Positions 36,691 through 45,157 of a stretch of 64,000 bases of DNA are shown one piece after another. The position numbers and the translations under genes were made by a program. Position 1 is the first letter of the stretch. Each line of letters starts with the position of its first letter. The notes below the pieces were generated by a model. It was not told the DNA's origin. It saw nothing but the letters and a program-made list of their open reading frames with translations, and ran no database searches. The DNA comes from DASUGC01 sp035606665 (GTDB lineage Bacteria; Acidobacteriota; Vicinamibacteria; Vicinamibacterales; SCN-69-37): contig DATNEY010000057.1 in the NCBI GenBank assembly GCA_035606665.1, forward strand, positions 194,210 through 258,209, written 5' to 3'.

Positions 36691-38787
36691 ATGAGGGTCT
36701 TTGACGCGGCCGGCATTCGTAACGTGGCGGTGGTCGGACACAGCGGCGCCGGCAAGACGCAACTGGTGTCAGCCCTGCTGCTCGATGCCGGAGCCGTGAA
36801 CCGGTTTGGCAAGGTCGACGAGGGAACCACCCCGACCGACTACGACGAAGAGGCGATCGCCAGGAAGCACACACTGGCCGCCTCGGCGGCCTACCTCGAG
36901 TGGAACAAGCAGAAGATCAACATCATCGACACGCCTGGCATGGGGAACTTCCTGACGGACGCGAAGGCGTCCCTCCGCGTCGCGGAAGCCGCGCTGGTGG
37001 CGGTCGACGCCGTCTCAGGCGTGCAGGTCTCGACCGAGAAGATCTGGGCCGCCTCCGACGAGCTGCAACTGCCCCGCCTCATCGTGTGCTCCCGTCTCGA
37101 TCGCGATCGCGCCAGCCTGGCGCGGACGGTCGAATCGATTCAGTCCGCATTCGGGCGGGGCTGCGTCCCCGTGCAGATGCCTATCGGCGAAGAACGGCAG
37201 TTCAGGGGCGTGATCGACCTCGTCGGGATGCGTGCGTACACCTTCGCCGAGGACGCGTCCGGCAAGATGACCGAGGGCGACGTCCCGGCGGCGCTCGCGG
37301 CCGACGCGAAGTCGTCCCGTGATGCCCTGATCGAAATGGTCGCCGAAGCCGACGATACGCTGATGGAGAAGTTCTTCGAGCACGGCACGCTGACGCAGGA
37401 AGAGCTGGCGACCGGGATCGGCCGCGCAATCCATGCGGCCAAGATCTTCCCGATCTTCTGCGCGTCCGGCCTGCAGAACGTCGGAATCCAGCCAATTCTC
37501 GACGCGATCAACACGTACGTGGCCTCCCCCGCCGAACAGCCGTTCCGCGGTACCGATGTGAAGGGCGACGCTATCGAGCGGACCGCCGATGACAAGGCGC
37601 CGCTGGTGCTCTGGGTCTGGAAGACGATCGCGGATCAGTTCGCCGGCCGCATTACGCTCTTCCGCGTGATCTCGGGCACGCTCAAGGCGGACTCGACGGT
37701 CCAGAACATCACCCGCGACCAGCCGGAGCGCTTCGGGCACATTTTCGCGATGCAGGGCAAGACGCAGACGCAACTGCCGGAGCTCAAGGCAGGCGATATC
37801 GGCGCGGTCGCGAAGCTCAAGGATACGCGCACGAACGACGTCCTCGGCGACAAGAACGCCGGCTTCACGGTGCCCCCGATCGCCTTCCCCGAGCCCGTGC
37901 TCTCTTACGCCATCGAGCCGAAGACGCGGAACGACGAGGACAAGATCGGCCCCGCGATGCAGCGGCTGCACGAGGAAGATCCGTCGATCAGCTACGTCCG
38001 CGATCCGCAGACGCAGGAGCTGCTGCTCGCCGGACAGGGCCAGCTACACATCGAAGTCACGGTAGCGAAGCTCCGCCGCAGGTTCGGCGTCGAGGTCACG
38101 CTCAAACCGCCGCGCATCGCGTACAGAGAGACCATCACGGCCAAGGTCGAGGCACACGGGCGCCACAAGAAACAGACCGGCGGGCACGGCCAGTTCGGCG
38201 ACTGCAAGATCACGATGGAGCCGCTGCCGAGGGGCTCGGATTTCGAGTTCGTGGACGACATCTTCGGCGGCGCAATCCCCCGGCAGTACGTGCCGGCCGT
38301 GGAGCGCGGAATTCAGGACACCCGCCTGCGGGGCTATCTGGCAGGCTATCCGGTTGTGGATTTTCGAGTCACCGTCACGGACGGCTCGTACCACGACGTC
38401 GACTCGAGCGAAATGGCGTTTCGTCTGGCCGGCCGGCTCGCGTTCCGCGACGGCATGACGCGAGCGCGCCCGATCCTCCTCGAACCCGTCATGAACGTCG
38501 AGGTCTACGCGCCGTCGGACTTCGCAGGCGACCTCATGGGCGACCTCAACAGCCGGCGCGGGCGGATCGCGGGGATGGACACGCGCGGTGCCTCAACCGT
38601 GATTCGCGCGACGGTCCCAATGGCCGAGATGCTGACCTACGAGCAGACACTGACATCGACGACCGGCGGCCGCGGCGCCTACCACATGGAGTTCTCGCAC
38701 TACGATGAGGTGCCCGGGCACCTGCATGCGAAAATCATCGCAGCGTCGAAAGCGGAGCGCGGGCAGGCCAAAGAAGAAGACGAATGA
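36691..38787 (+). CDS. Elongation factor G-like translational GTPase (EF-G paralogue)
   Basis: 698 residues with all five EF-G domains. The P-loop is GHSGAGKT and G3 is DTPGMGN. The G4 motif, NKxD in EF-G, reads SRLD here (CSRLDRDRA), and G2 is DEGTTPTDYDEEA, as in EF-G2-type paralogues. Domain IV and V motifs (GGHGQFGDCKI, GSYHDVDSSEMAFR) are kept. True fusA is at 60715. Paralogues can have specialised roles or slow GTP hydrolysis; the role here is unknown. Stop and next start overlap (ATGA). Confidence 0.9.
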   Translation: MRVFDAAGIRNVAVVGHSGAGKTQLVSALLLDAGAVNRFGKVDEGTTPTDYDEEAIARKHTLAASAAYLEWNKQKINIIDTPGMGNFLTDAKASLRVAEAALVAVDAVSGVQVSTEKIWAASDELQLPRLIVCSRLDRDRASLARTVESIQSAFGRGCVPVQMPIGEERQFRGVIDLVGMRAYTFAEDASGKMTEGDVPAALAADAKSSRDALIEMVAEADDTLMEKFFEHGTLTQEELATGIGRAIHAAKIFPIFCASGLQNVGIQPILDAINTYVASPAEQPFRGTDVKGDAIERTADDKAPLVLWVWKTIADQFAGRITLFRVISGTLKADSTVQNITRDQPERFGHIFAMQGKTQTQLPELKAGDIGAVAKLKDTRTNDVLGDKNAGFTVPPIAFPEPVLSYAIEPKTRNDEDKIGPAMQRLHEEDPSISYVRDPQTQELLLAGQGQLHIEVTVAKLRRRFGVEVTLKPPRIAYRETITAKVEAHGRHKKQTGGHGQFGDCKITMEPLPRGSDFEFVDDIFGGAIPRQYVPAVERGIQDTRLRGYLAGYPVVDFRVTVTDGSYHDVDSSEMAFRLAGRLAFRDGMTRARPILLEPVMNVEVYAPSDFAGDLMGDLNSRRGRIAGMDTRGASTVIRATVPMAEMLTYEQTLTSTTGGRGAYHMEFSHYDEVPGHLHAKIIAASKAERGQAKEEDE

Positions 38788-39791
38788 AGATCCTGGCGAT
38801 AGCGGTGCTCGCGGTGGCTGTTGTGGCGGCACAGCAGCAGGCCCCGCCAGTGCAGGAGCCACAGCAGCCGTTCGACGCATTCGTCGCGGATCTCCGGGCC
38901 GAAGCACTGGCGAAGGGAATCAGCGCGGCGACCGTCGACGCGGCATTCGCCGGCATCGAACCCCTCGCAGTCGTCGTGACCCGCGACCGCTCGCAGCCCG
39001 AGACCACGCAGAGCCTCGATGACTATCTGAAGCAGCGCCTGACACCGTCGCGCGTCGACAAGGGCCGCGCGCTCACCGCGGAGCACCGCGAACTCCTGGC
39101 GCGCGTGGAAAAAGCCTACGGGCTCGCGCCGGCGACGATGGTGGCGATCTGGGGGATGGAATCGAACTTCGGCGCCTTCACCGGCAGCTACCCGACCATC
39201 GCGGCTCTTACCACCCTTGCCTGGGACGCGCGCCGCCCGCTGTTCAGGACCGAACTCTTCGAGGCACTGAGAATCGTCGACCAGGGCAAGGCCGACGCTT
39301 CGGCGCTCAAAGGATCGTGGGCGGGCGCGATGGGACAGCCGCAGTTCATGCCCTCCAGCTACCTCACGCATGCCGTCGATTTCGACGCCGATGGCAAGGC
39401 GGACATCTGGACGTCGCTACCCGACGTCTTCGCTTCGATGGCGAACTATCTCCGGAACTCGGGCTGGCGCGCCGGCGAGCGTTGGGGCCGTGAGGTCCGG
39501 ATTACAACCGCAGTAATGACGAAAGTCGATCGCGAAGTGCCCATGCGGACAAGTGGCTGCCGTGCCGTTCGCGAGATGACGGTCGCCCGGCCACTCAGTG
39601 AGTGGGCAAAGCTGGGTGTCACTCTCGCCGGTGGCGTCAAACTGCCGACGGCGCCGTCGAACGCCTCCCTCGTCCGTGGCCGCAGCCGTAACTTCCTTGT
39701 GTACCGCAATTACGAGGCCCTGCTCGCGTACAACTGCGCGCACAGCTACGCCGTCACGGTCGGACTGCTGTCGGATCGGCTGACGAACTAG
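38784..39791 (+). CDS. Lytic murein transglycosylase, MltB-like
   Basis: 335 residues. Signal peptide (to about residue 17), then a GH103/SLT_2 domain: catalytic Glu in IWGMESNFGAFTGSYPT, and GAMGQPQFMPSSYLTHAVDFDADGK. The end has LVYRNYEALLAYNCAHSYAVTVGLLSDRL, common in MltB. It cleaves peptidoglycan non-hydrolytically to anhydro-muropeptides. No lipobox Cys is seen near the N-terminus, so it is likely soluble in the periplasm. Confidence 0.93.
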   Translation: MKILAIAVLAVAVVAAQQQAPPVQEPQQPFDAFVADLRAEALAKGISAATVDAAFAGIEPLAVVVTRDRSQPETTQSLDDYLKQRLTPSRVDKGRALTAEHRELLARVEKAYGLAPATMVAIWGMESNFGAFTGSYPTIAALTTLAWDARRPLFRTELFEALRIVDQGKADASALKGSWAGAMGQPQFMPSSYLTHAVDFDADGKADIWTSLPDVFASMANYLRNSGWRAGERWGREVRITTAVMTKVDREVPMRTSGCRAVREMTVARPLSEWAKLGVTLAGGVKLPTAPSNASLVRGRSRNFLVYRNYEALLAYNCAHSYAVTVGLLSDRLTN

Positions 39792-39812
39792 GCGTTGCGG
39801 CTGCGCGGCTGA

Positions 39813-40427
39813 TCAGGGCACCGGCGGCGCACAGGGTGCCAACCGCTTCTGCAGGAACCGCCAGGCAAGATCCCAGTGCATGTCGCCGGCGAATTGCTCC
39901 CGTCTCGAGGCGGTGTCGTATTCGTAGCTGCCTCTGTCGATGGAATCGTGAATCGGCGCGCGGGGCAGAAGGATGTGAGCGAACTCATGAACCGCTGCAC
40001 GGCCCACGCCCGTGCCAATCGCGTCCAACAGCGCTGTCCGGCCGGCACCCTGAGGCACGAAGCCGGCGGCTGCGCTTGCCATCCATGAAAGACTGACGGC
40101 TCCCTGACCGCCCATGCCGGACACCGCACGTGATTGCGCCGGCACCGACATCTGCCACTTGAACCTGAGATCGCGGAGTTCCTCAACCACGCGCACTCGG
40201 TAGCTGGGATTCCGGCTGTCGCTGAATGCGATGTTCAGTCCTCTGAACGCAAGGGCGATCTCGCCGCGAGCCACCGCCGCGACACGATCTATTTCCTCTC
40301 GTGTGAGCGATATCCCGAGACGCTGAGAGTCGTAGACGGCGTCGTCAACCCAAAATCCCGCGTGGACTGTGGCGCAGGTGGACTTCTTTACCGTCAGCCA
40401 CAAGGCCACGACGGCCGCAAGCAGCAC
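39813..40427 (-). CDS. Putative HExxH metallopeptidase, membrane-anchored
   Basis: 204 residues from GTG 40427, the only start after an upstream in-frame stop. A hydrophobic N-terminus (LLAAVVALWLTV) is followed by a polar domain with HEFAH (AVHEFAHILLPRAPIHDS). The region EYDTASRREQFAGDMHWDLAWRFLQ may supply a third ligand. I cannot name the family. Together with the PrcB-like and subtilase genes upstream it may form a proteolytic set. Confidence 0.65.
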   Translation of the reverse strand: MLLAAVVALWLTVKKSTCATVHAGFWVDDAVYDSQRLGISLTREEIDRVAAVARGEIALAFRGLNIAFSDSRNPSYRVRVVEELRDLRFKWQMSVPAQSRAVSGMGGQGAVSLSWMASAAAGFVPQGAGRTALLDAIGTGVGRAAVHEFAHILLPRAPIHDSIDRGSYEYDTASRREQFAGDMHWDLAWRFLQKRLAPCAPPVP

Positions 40428-40497
40428 GCCGGCTGCAAGTTCCCTGGCGGAAGACGCTCCGCATTGGCCGCTGACGCTATCGCGGAGCGCTCACGAA

Positions 40498-40905
40498 CTA
40501 GCCGCCCCCTGCGGTCTTGAGGAACTCAACCGGCGCGCTGTCGCGAGGGATTGCAACGAGATGGAACGGTGACGTCAGCATCTGCGCCAGCATCTTCGTC
40601 TTGTCGGGCAAGAACTCCTGCCACTCGACAATCGCGGACTTGCCTTGTCGCCGCACGCCCGTGACCGCCACGCCGTAGCCTGTAGTGGGACGCGTCCCGA
40701 GGAAGACACCGACCACGATGGATTGCGTGAAGTCGACTTTGGGGAGGGGCGCGCTCGAGTGCGTCTTCCAGAGCGCCTGGAATTCCTCGGCCGTCCGAAC
40801 GATGACGCGCCGCGGTTCGTCGATCTGGCTCGCGGTGCCACCCGCGACGGTCGTGAACGGAATCGCCTGCAGGACGGCGGCGGTCACGAACGTCGCGAGT
40901 GTCAT
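40498..40905 (-). CDS. PrcB-domain protein
   Basis: 135 residues with a short signal-like N-terminus (LATFVTAAVLQAI). The conserved part RRVIVRTAEEFQALWKTH, VDFTQSIVVGVFLGTRPTTGYG and TSPFHLVAIPR matches the PrcB C-terminal domain. PrcB was described as a lipoprotein partner of the subtilisin-like protease PrtP in the Treponema denticola dentilisin complex. Here it starts nine bases after a subtilase, which repeats that pairing. No lipobox is obvious. Confidence 0.8.
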   Translation of the reverse strand: MTLATFVTAAVLQAIPFTTVAGGTASQIDEPRRVIVRTAEEFQALWKTHSSAPLPKVDFTQSIVVGVFLGTRPTTGYGVAVTGVRRQGKSAIVEWQEFLPDKTKMLAQMLTSPFHLVAIPRDSAPVEFLKTAGGG

Positions 40906-40914
40906 GCCCTTCTC

Positions 40915-42123
40915 CTAGTAGTTCCTGGCGTAGACGAGCAGGAGCGGCCGGCCGTCCTTGCTCACCGTGCCGGTCGATACCGACTTGGTCTTGAGATCGG
41001 CTTCGACGGCGGCGGCCGACGCGCCCGGCATCGTGACCAGCGCCAGTGCCGCGGTGCCGGCCACGTGCGGCGACGCCATCGAAGTGCCGGACATCGTGGT
41101 TGTACCGCCGCCGCGAGCCGTCGATAGGATGTTCACGCCCGGCGCCCAGATATCGACGCAACTGCCGTAATTGCTCCACGAGGCCTCGGTGTCGTTCGAC
41201 GCCGTGGCCGCAACCGTCACAACGCCGTTGTGGGTGCCAGCGCGAGCGGGTGACGAACTGCAGGCCAGCGCGCCGGAGTTCCCAGCCGCTACAGCGAACA
41301 GGACGCCGCTGTCGGCCGCGGCTTTCACCGCGTCGTCCAGCGCCGTGCTGACGCTGCCACCCAGGCTCATGTTTGCGACGGCCGGCAGCACCGCGTTGGC
41401 GCGTACCCAGTCGACACCCTTTATGACGCCAGAGGTCGTCCCCGAGCCGTTGCACCCGAGCACCTTGACGCCGGTGAGAGCGGCGCCCGGAGCGACACCG
41501 ACGACATCGATCGCATTGTCGCGAGCCGCGACCGTGCCGGCAACGTGCGTGCCGTGGCCGTGGCAATCGCGGTTCTGCCCGCCGGCAAAGTTCACATGGC
41601 GGACGACATTCAAGTCGCTGTGCCTGTCGTCGATTCCCGTGTCAACGATATAGACGTTCACGCCAGACACCGCGTCGGATCCGTCGCCTGCATGCGTCGA
41701 ACTGAGATCCGCGTCGATCCGATTGATTCCCCACGGCAGCGTCTGCGCGATGGCATTCATCTCCGCGTCCGGCTCGATGAAGTCGACCATCGGATCGTTG
41801 TCGAGTTCGAACAGCTGCGTGCTGTTCAGCCGCGCGGCAAAACCGCGAATCGTATGGCTGAACGCCTTGGTCGCCTTGAACCTGTGCTTACCCTCGAGCG
41901 CCATCGTCGCGCCGACAACGTCCTGATCGAGGTACTCCCAGCTGTCAGGATCCTCCTGGTAGCGCGCGTCCTTCTTGAAGTTGCCTCTGAACTGGCTCAC
42001 AGCGGCGTTCTTCTTGAAGACGACGATCACGTCGAACGAGGATGCCTGGCGCTGAGCGGAACCGGAGACGCCGGAAATCAGTATGAATAGTGCCACGACG
42101 GCACCGGTCAGATTGCGAGTCAT
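40915..42123 (-). CDS. Secreted subtilisin-like serine protease (S8) with I9-type propeptide
   Basis: 402 residues. Signal peptide (to about residue 23), an inhibitor I9-type propeptide (about 28-115), then the S8 domain with Asp161 (VDTGIDDRH), His193 (GHGTHVAGT), the oxyanion Asn in AAGNSG and Ser348 (GTSMASPHVAG). All catalytic residues are present, so it should be an active proteinase-K/thermitase-like enzyme outside the cytoplasm. The ribosome-binding site CCCGGAGGGGG is strong. PrcB-like and HExxH genes follow in the same direction. Confidence 0.93.
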   Translation of the reverse strand: MTRNLTGAVVALFILISGVSGSAQRQASSFDVIVVFKKNAAVSQFRGNFKKDARYQEDPDSWEYLDQDVVGATMALEGKHRFKATKAFSHTIRGFAARLNSTQLFELDNDPMVDFIEPDAEMNAIAQTLPWGINRIDADLSSTHAGDGSDAVSGVNVYIVDTGIDDRHSDLNVVRHVNFAGGQNRDCHGHGTHVAGTVAARDNAIDVVGVAPGAALTGVKVLGCNGSGTTSGVIKGVDWVRANAVLPAVANMSLGGSVSTALDDAVKAAADSGVLFAVAAGNSGALACSSSPARAGTHNGVVTVAATASNDTEASWSNYGSCVDIWAPGVNILSTARGGGTTTMSGTSMASPHVAGTAALALVTMPGASAAAVEADLKTKSVSTGTVSKDGRPLLLVYARNY

Positions 42124-42153
42124 ATTCCCCCTCCGGGAGATAAATGCCGAATC

Positions 42154-42183
42154 ATCGTGGCACCTGAAAAGCCGAGCGTCAAT
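42154..42183 (-). promoter_or_regulatory. Possible promoter for the subtilase gene
   Basis: Minus-strand TTGACG and CACGAT separated by 18 bases, about 30 bases before the ATG. The -10 is weak; visual match only. Confidence 0.3.
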
Positions 42184-42238
42184 TCACCAAAACTGTACGT
42201 GTGCCGGAGTGTGCAGAACGGAATCCTGGCCGTGCTGT

Positions 42239-42577
42239 TCATCTCGATCTCTTGGAGCCTTTGACACAGGCGCCGGGCTGGCGCTGAACGTCCCAGGCGC
42301 CTGGGGGCAGGTAGTGGAATCGAATCAGGTAGACATTGTCGCCGCGGCCGTGTTTCGCCGTTTCGAGCAGGTCCTTCACACCGTCGAAACCCGATTCGCG
42401 CGCCAGGTCGTCGGTGATATCCGCGAGTCGAATCGGCTTGATCGAATCGACGACAACGTGCCCCTCGTCCATTCGGTAACGACCACCCTCTTTCACCTGG
42501 GGCCTCATCCAGATGCGGATCGTGCATCGGATCCGGCCGCTTCGAATGCGCTCGCGAAGGCGCTTGGTGAAGACCAT
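42239..42577 (-). CDS. Small ASCH-domain-like protein
   Basis: 112 residues from ATG 42577, four bases after the upstream gene. The sequence MVFTKRLRERIRSGRI, the beta-rich middle (KEGGRYRMDEGHVVVDSIKP) and RESGFDGVKDLLETAKHG followed by VYLIRFHYL fit an ASCH domain, a PUA-like RNA-binding fold. Some ASCH proteins bind RNA or cleave modified nucleosides. The C-terminal 20 residues are Arg-rich. It is the third gene of the pYEATS cassette. Confidence 0.72.
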   Translation of the reverse strand: MVFTKRLRERIRSGRIRCTIRIWMRPQVKEGGRYRMDEGHVVVDSIKPIRLADITDDLARESGFDGVKDLLETAKHGRGDNVYLIRFHYLPPGAWDVQRQPGACVKGSKRSR

Positions 42578-42581
42578 CCGG

Positions 42582-42959
42582 CTAGTCCACCTGCCGAAAG
42601 GCAAGCACGGCTTTCCAGATGGAATCTGCTGGCGCCTGGAAGCCTTCGGGCCGGCCCACCGAACCCTCGCCGAACCAGCGCTCTAACTCCTCGTGCAGGA
42701 TCGCGCGTACTTCGTCTGGGCTCGACGCTCTGACGACGCGAGGCACGACCGTTCCCACTTCTGGAGAGTACTCGTCGGGCGGTGCATCGAATTCCAGGAG
42801 GCTCATCGGATCGGCGTCGTTAATCGCACGTGCGGCCGCCTCGACGAAGAGTTCGTACCGTCCGCGAGCGGCCGCACGTGACTGGGTCCGAAGAGAGGAT
42901 TCGAGTTCATCAAGCCGGAAGGTTGATGTATCGCTCGACGACGAGCTTGGGCCCGCCAC
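42582..42959 (-). CDS. Small acidic protein, DUF1871-like pattern
   Basis: 125 residues from GTG 42959, which overlaps the end of the pYEATS gene by 50 bases; no later start keeps the conserved helix. The centre reads INDADPMSLLEFDAPPDEYSPEV, then a helix and ILHEELERWFGEGSVG. The DP...PxDEYxPE...WFG pattern resembles DUF1871-type small proteins; this is from memory, not a search. Function unknown; possibly an immunity or partner protein of its neighbours. Confidence 0.6.
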   Translation of the reverse strand: MAGPSSSSSDTSTFRLDELESSLRTQSRAAARGRYELFVEAAARAINDADPMSLLEFDAPPDEYSPEVGTVVPRVVRASSPDEVRAILHEELERWFGEGSVGRPEGFQAPADSIWKAVLAFRQVD

Positions 42960-43458
42960 CTCGGAAGAAGATCTCGGCTGTCATGTTGAAATCTCCCCAT
43001 CCAGCGGTGCCAATCTCGAAGCCGGACCTACGATCGGTAGCCGTACGGTCAGGATCGCGGAAGGTCGGATGCAAGTGGTAGATGACTTTCTCGACATCAT
43101 CCAGAATCTCGGGCTCATCGGCCTCCACCGCGATCCTGAGCCGGTAGTACGGTTGGCCGCCCCGGTCGAGGCTCGAATCGCGGACAGCTGTGTGGGTCAT
43201 GTAGATCGGGTGCGGTAGATCGTCGACCGCGCGCGTATCTTCGGCCCCTGTCAGTCCCGTTGCGGAAGACGGTGGAAGCTGGACGGCACCTATCTTGATG
43301 CCGCTGGGACCAGCCTCAAATGGAGCTCCACCCTTGATCCGGTCACTGATGGCGTTGAGTATCTGTTTGACCGCGCCTCTGAACCAGATGGCAAGCCCGA
43401 AAAGAACGACTGGCCACACCAGCGATTGAAGAAGCGGTATCCAATCCTTTGGTTGCAC
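42910..43458 (-). CDS. Transmembrane pYEATS-domain protein
   Basis: 182 residues from GTG 43458 with GGAGGG eight bases upstream. One N-terminal membrane helix (about 8-27, SLVWPVVLFGLAIWFRG) is followed by a linker and, from about residue 98, a YEATS-like beta domain: QPYYRLRIAVEA, EKVIYHLHPTFRDP, FEIGTAGWGDFNMTAEIFF and ERYINLPA. Prokaryotic YEATS domains are described by comparative genomics in signalling and conflict proteins, often with membrane anchors. The ligand here is unknown. The last 50 bases overlap the next gene. Confidence 0.78.
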   Translation of the reverse strand: MQPKDWIPLLQSLVWPVVLFGLAIWFRGAVKQILNAISDRIKGGAPFEAGPSGIKIGAVQLPPSSATGLTGAEDTRAVDDLPHPIYMTHTAVRDSSLDRGGQPYYRLRIAVEADEPEILDDVEKVIYHLHPTFRDPDRTATDRRSGFEIGTAGWGDFNMTAEIFFRGGGPKLVVERYINLPA

Positions 43459-43560
43459 GTCATGTCCCTCCAGGCATAACGATCTCTTCAGCCCAAGCCT
43501 TAGCCGCCGGGATCTATTCCTTTCCTTTCAGGCCTTCGGAAGACGTTACTCGCGTACCGG

Positions 43561-43593
43561 GCGGAACCCGGCACCCTGAACCCTGAACCGCGA
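43561..43593. repeat. Heptamer array, ACCCTGA family
   Basis: About four 7-base units (GAACCCG, GCACCCT, GAACCCT, GAACCGC) lie directly before the stop of the threonine dehydratase gene (43596). Same word as at 4861-4892. Confidence 0.7.
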
Positions 43594-43595
43594 AG

Positions 43596-44558
43596 CTAAT
43601 TCCAGCGAAGCCCCTTGAGCTGATCGAGATTGACGTTGCCGCCGGAGAGGACGCAGACAACCCGCGATCCGGCCGGCGCCTTCACGAGCCCCTGGAGCAG
43701 CGCGCCCACCGGTGCGGCCGCCGCACCCTCCGGCACCACCTTCATGTGGTGCATCGTCCAGACGACGGCGTCGAAGATCTGCGCGTCGGGAAGCGTCACG
43801 ATCTCGTCCACGAAGTTGCGGACGACGTCGAAGGTGTGGTCGCCGACGCGCTTCACGCGCAGGCCGTCGATGATGCAGTCGATCCTGTCGAGCGTCACGA
43901 CCTGGCCAGCCTCGACGCTGCGCTTCATGGCGGGACCGTCGGATGACTCGACGCCGACGATGCGCACCTTCGGGTTGTGCGCCTTGAGCGCCATCGCGAC
44001 ACCGGAGATGAGGCCGCCGCCGCCGATCGGCACGACCGCGACATCGACGTCCGGCCAGTCCTTCGCAATCTCGAGGCCCACCGTCCCCTGCCCCGCCATG
44101 AGCTGGCGATCGTCGAACGGATGGATGTACGTGTAGCCCTTCTCGGCCACGAGTTGTTTCGCCTTCTCGTTGGCCTCGTCCCAGATATTGCCGTGCAGCA
44201 CGACCTCGGCGCCGTAGGCGCGCGTGGCCTCGACCTTCGAAGGAGTCGCGTTCGCCGCCATGCAGACGACCGCTTTGATGCCGTGAATCCTCGCCGCCAA
44301 GGCCACGCCCTGCGCGTGATTGCCGGCCGACGAACAAATCACGCCGCGCCGCTTCTCCTCGTCCGAGAGCTGCGCGAACTTGTTCATCGGACCGCGGATC
44401 TTGTACGAGCCGGTGCGCTGAAAGAGCTCCGCCTTCATCCGGATGTCGAAGCCGGTGCGCTCGCTGAGAATGCGTGATGTGAGGAGCGGGGTGTGGTACA
44501 CGTGCGCGCCCATGCGCGCACGTGCTTCGAGGAATTCGGCCGTCGTAACCGGCTGCAT
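43596..44558 (-). CDS. Threonine dehydratase (PLP fold type II)
   Basis: 320 residues, the short catalytic-domain-only form without a C-terminal ACT regulatory domain. PLP lysine is Lys53 in TGSYKIRGPMNKF; the phosphate-binding GGGGLISG loop is near 180 and SSAGNHAQG near 80-88. It should convert threonine (or serine) to 2-oxobutyrate or pyruvate and ammonia, as in catabolic TdcB-like enzymes; serine racemase activity is an alternative. It is 15 bases after rplQ and may be read from the ribosomal operon. Confidence 0.88.
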   Translation of the reverse strand: MQPVTTAEFLEARARMGAHVYHTPLLTSRILSERTGFDIRMKAELFQRTGSYKIRGPMNKFAQLSDEEKRRGVICSSAGNHAQGVALAARIHGIKAVVCMAANATPSKVEATRAYGAEVVLHGNIWDEANEKAKQLVAEKGYTYIHPFDDRQLMAGQGTVGLEIAKDWPDVDVAVVPIGGGGLISGVAMALKAHNPKVRIVGVESSDGPAMKRSVEAGQVVTLDRIDCIIDGLRVKRVGDHTFDVVRNFVDEIVTLPDAQIFDAVVWTMHHMKVVPEGAAAAPVGALLQGLVKAPAGSRVVCVLSGGNVNLDQLKGLRWN

Positions 44559-44573
44559 GACGCGAACCGGTGG

Positions 44574-45143
44574 CTAGCTGCCTCCGGCCTTGCGCGGAGT
44601 GCTGATCTTCTTGCCCGCGCCCTTGGCGTCCACTCTGCCCTTGGCGCCGTCGTCCTTCTTCCGGCCACCGAGCGCACCGCGGAGGCGATCGCCCATCGAC
44701 TTCTTCTTCGGCTTCTCGGCGCCCTCGGTCGACTTCTCCGTGTCCTCGGCAGGGTTGTATTCGCTGCCGACGAGCTCGACCGACGCGATGTCGGCCGCGT
44801 CGCCGCGCCGATGACCCAAGCGGAGCAGCCGTGTGTAGCCGCCGTTGCGCTCGGTGTAGCGCGGAGCGATCGTCGTGAACAGCTTCGTTACGACCTCGCG
44901 GTCCGCGATGTCCACCGCGACCCGGCGGCGCGCCACGACAGCCCGGGAACTGCCGGCGGGCGCGTCCAGACTGCGCTTGGCGACGGTGATCAGGTGCTCG
45001 ACGAATGGCCTGAGCTCTTTCGCCTTCGGCACGGTGGTCTGGATCCGCTCGTGAAGGATCAGGTTGGATGCCTGGTTGCGGAGCATCGCAATGCGATGCT
45101 CCGTGACCCGGCCAAGTTTGCGATGAGCAACGTTATGACGCAT
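44574..45143 (-). CDS. rplQ: 50S ribosomal protein L17 with long C-terminal tail
   Basis: 189 residues. The first about 120 residues (MRHNVAHRKLGRVTEHRIAM, MLRNQASNLILHERIQTT) are standard L17. From about 125 there is an extra Lys/Glu/Gly-rich tail (KPKKKSMGDRLRGAL, KKISTPRKAGGS), roughly 65 residues longer than usual. It is the last gene of the alpha operon, separated from rpoA by an octamer repeat array. Confidence 0.96.
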   Translation of the reverse strand: MRHNVAHRKLGRVTEHRIAMLRNQASNLILHERIQTTVPKAKELRPFVEHLITVAKRSLDAPAGSSRAVVARRRVAVDIADREVVTKLFTTIAPRYTERNGGYTRLLRLGHRRGDAADIASVELVGSEYNPAEDTEKSTEGAEKPKKKSMGDRLRGALGGRKKDDGAKGRVDAKGAGKKISTPRKAGGS

Positions 45144-45157
45144 AAATGACTCTCACT

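Noticed and set aside
43459..43560. Attachment site or integrase remnant next to the pYEATS cassette
   Set aside because: No tRNA, direct repeat pair or integrase fragment could be seen on either side of the cassette.
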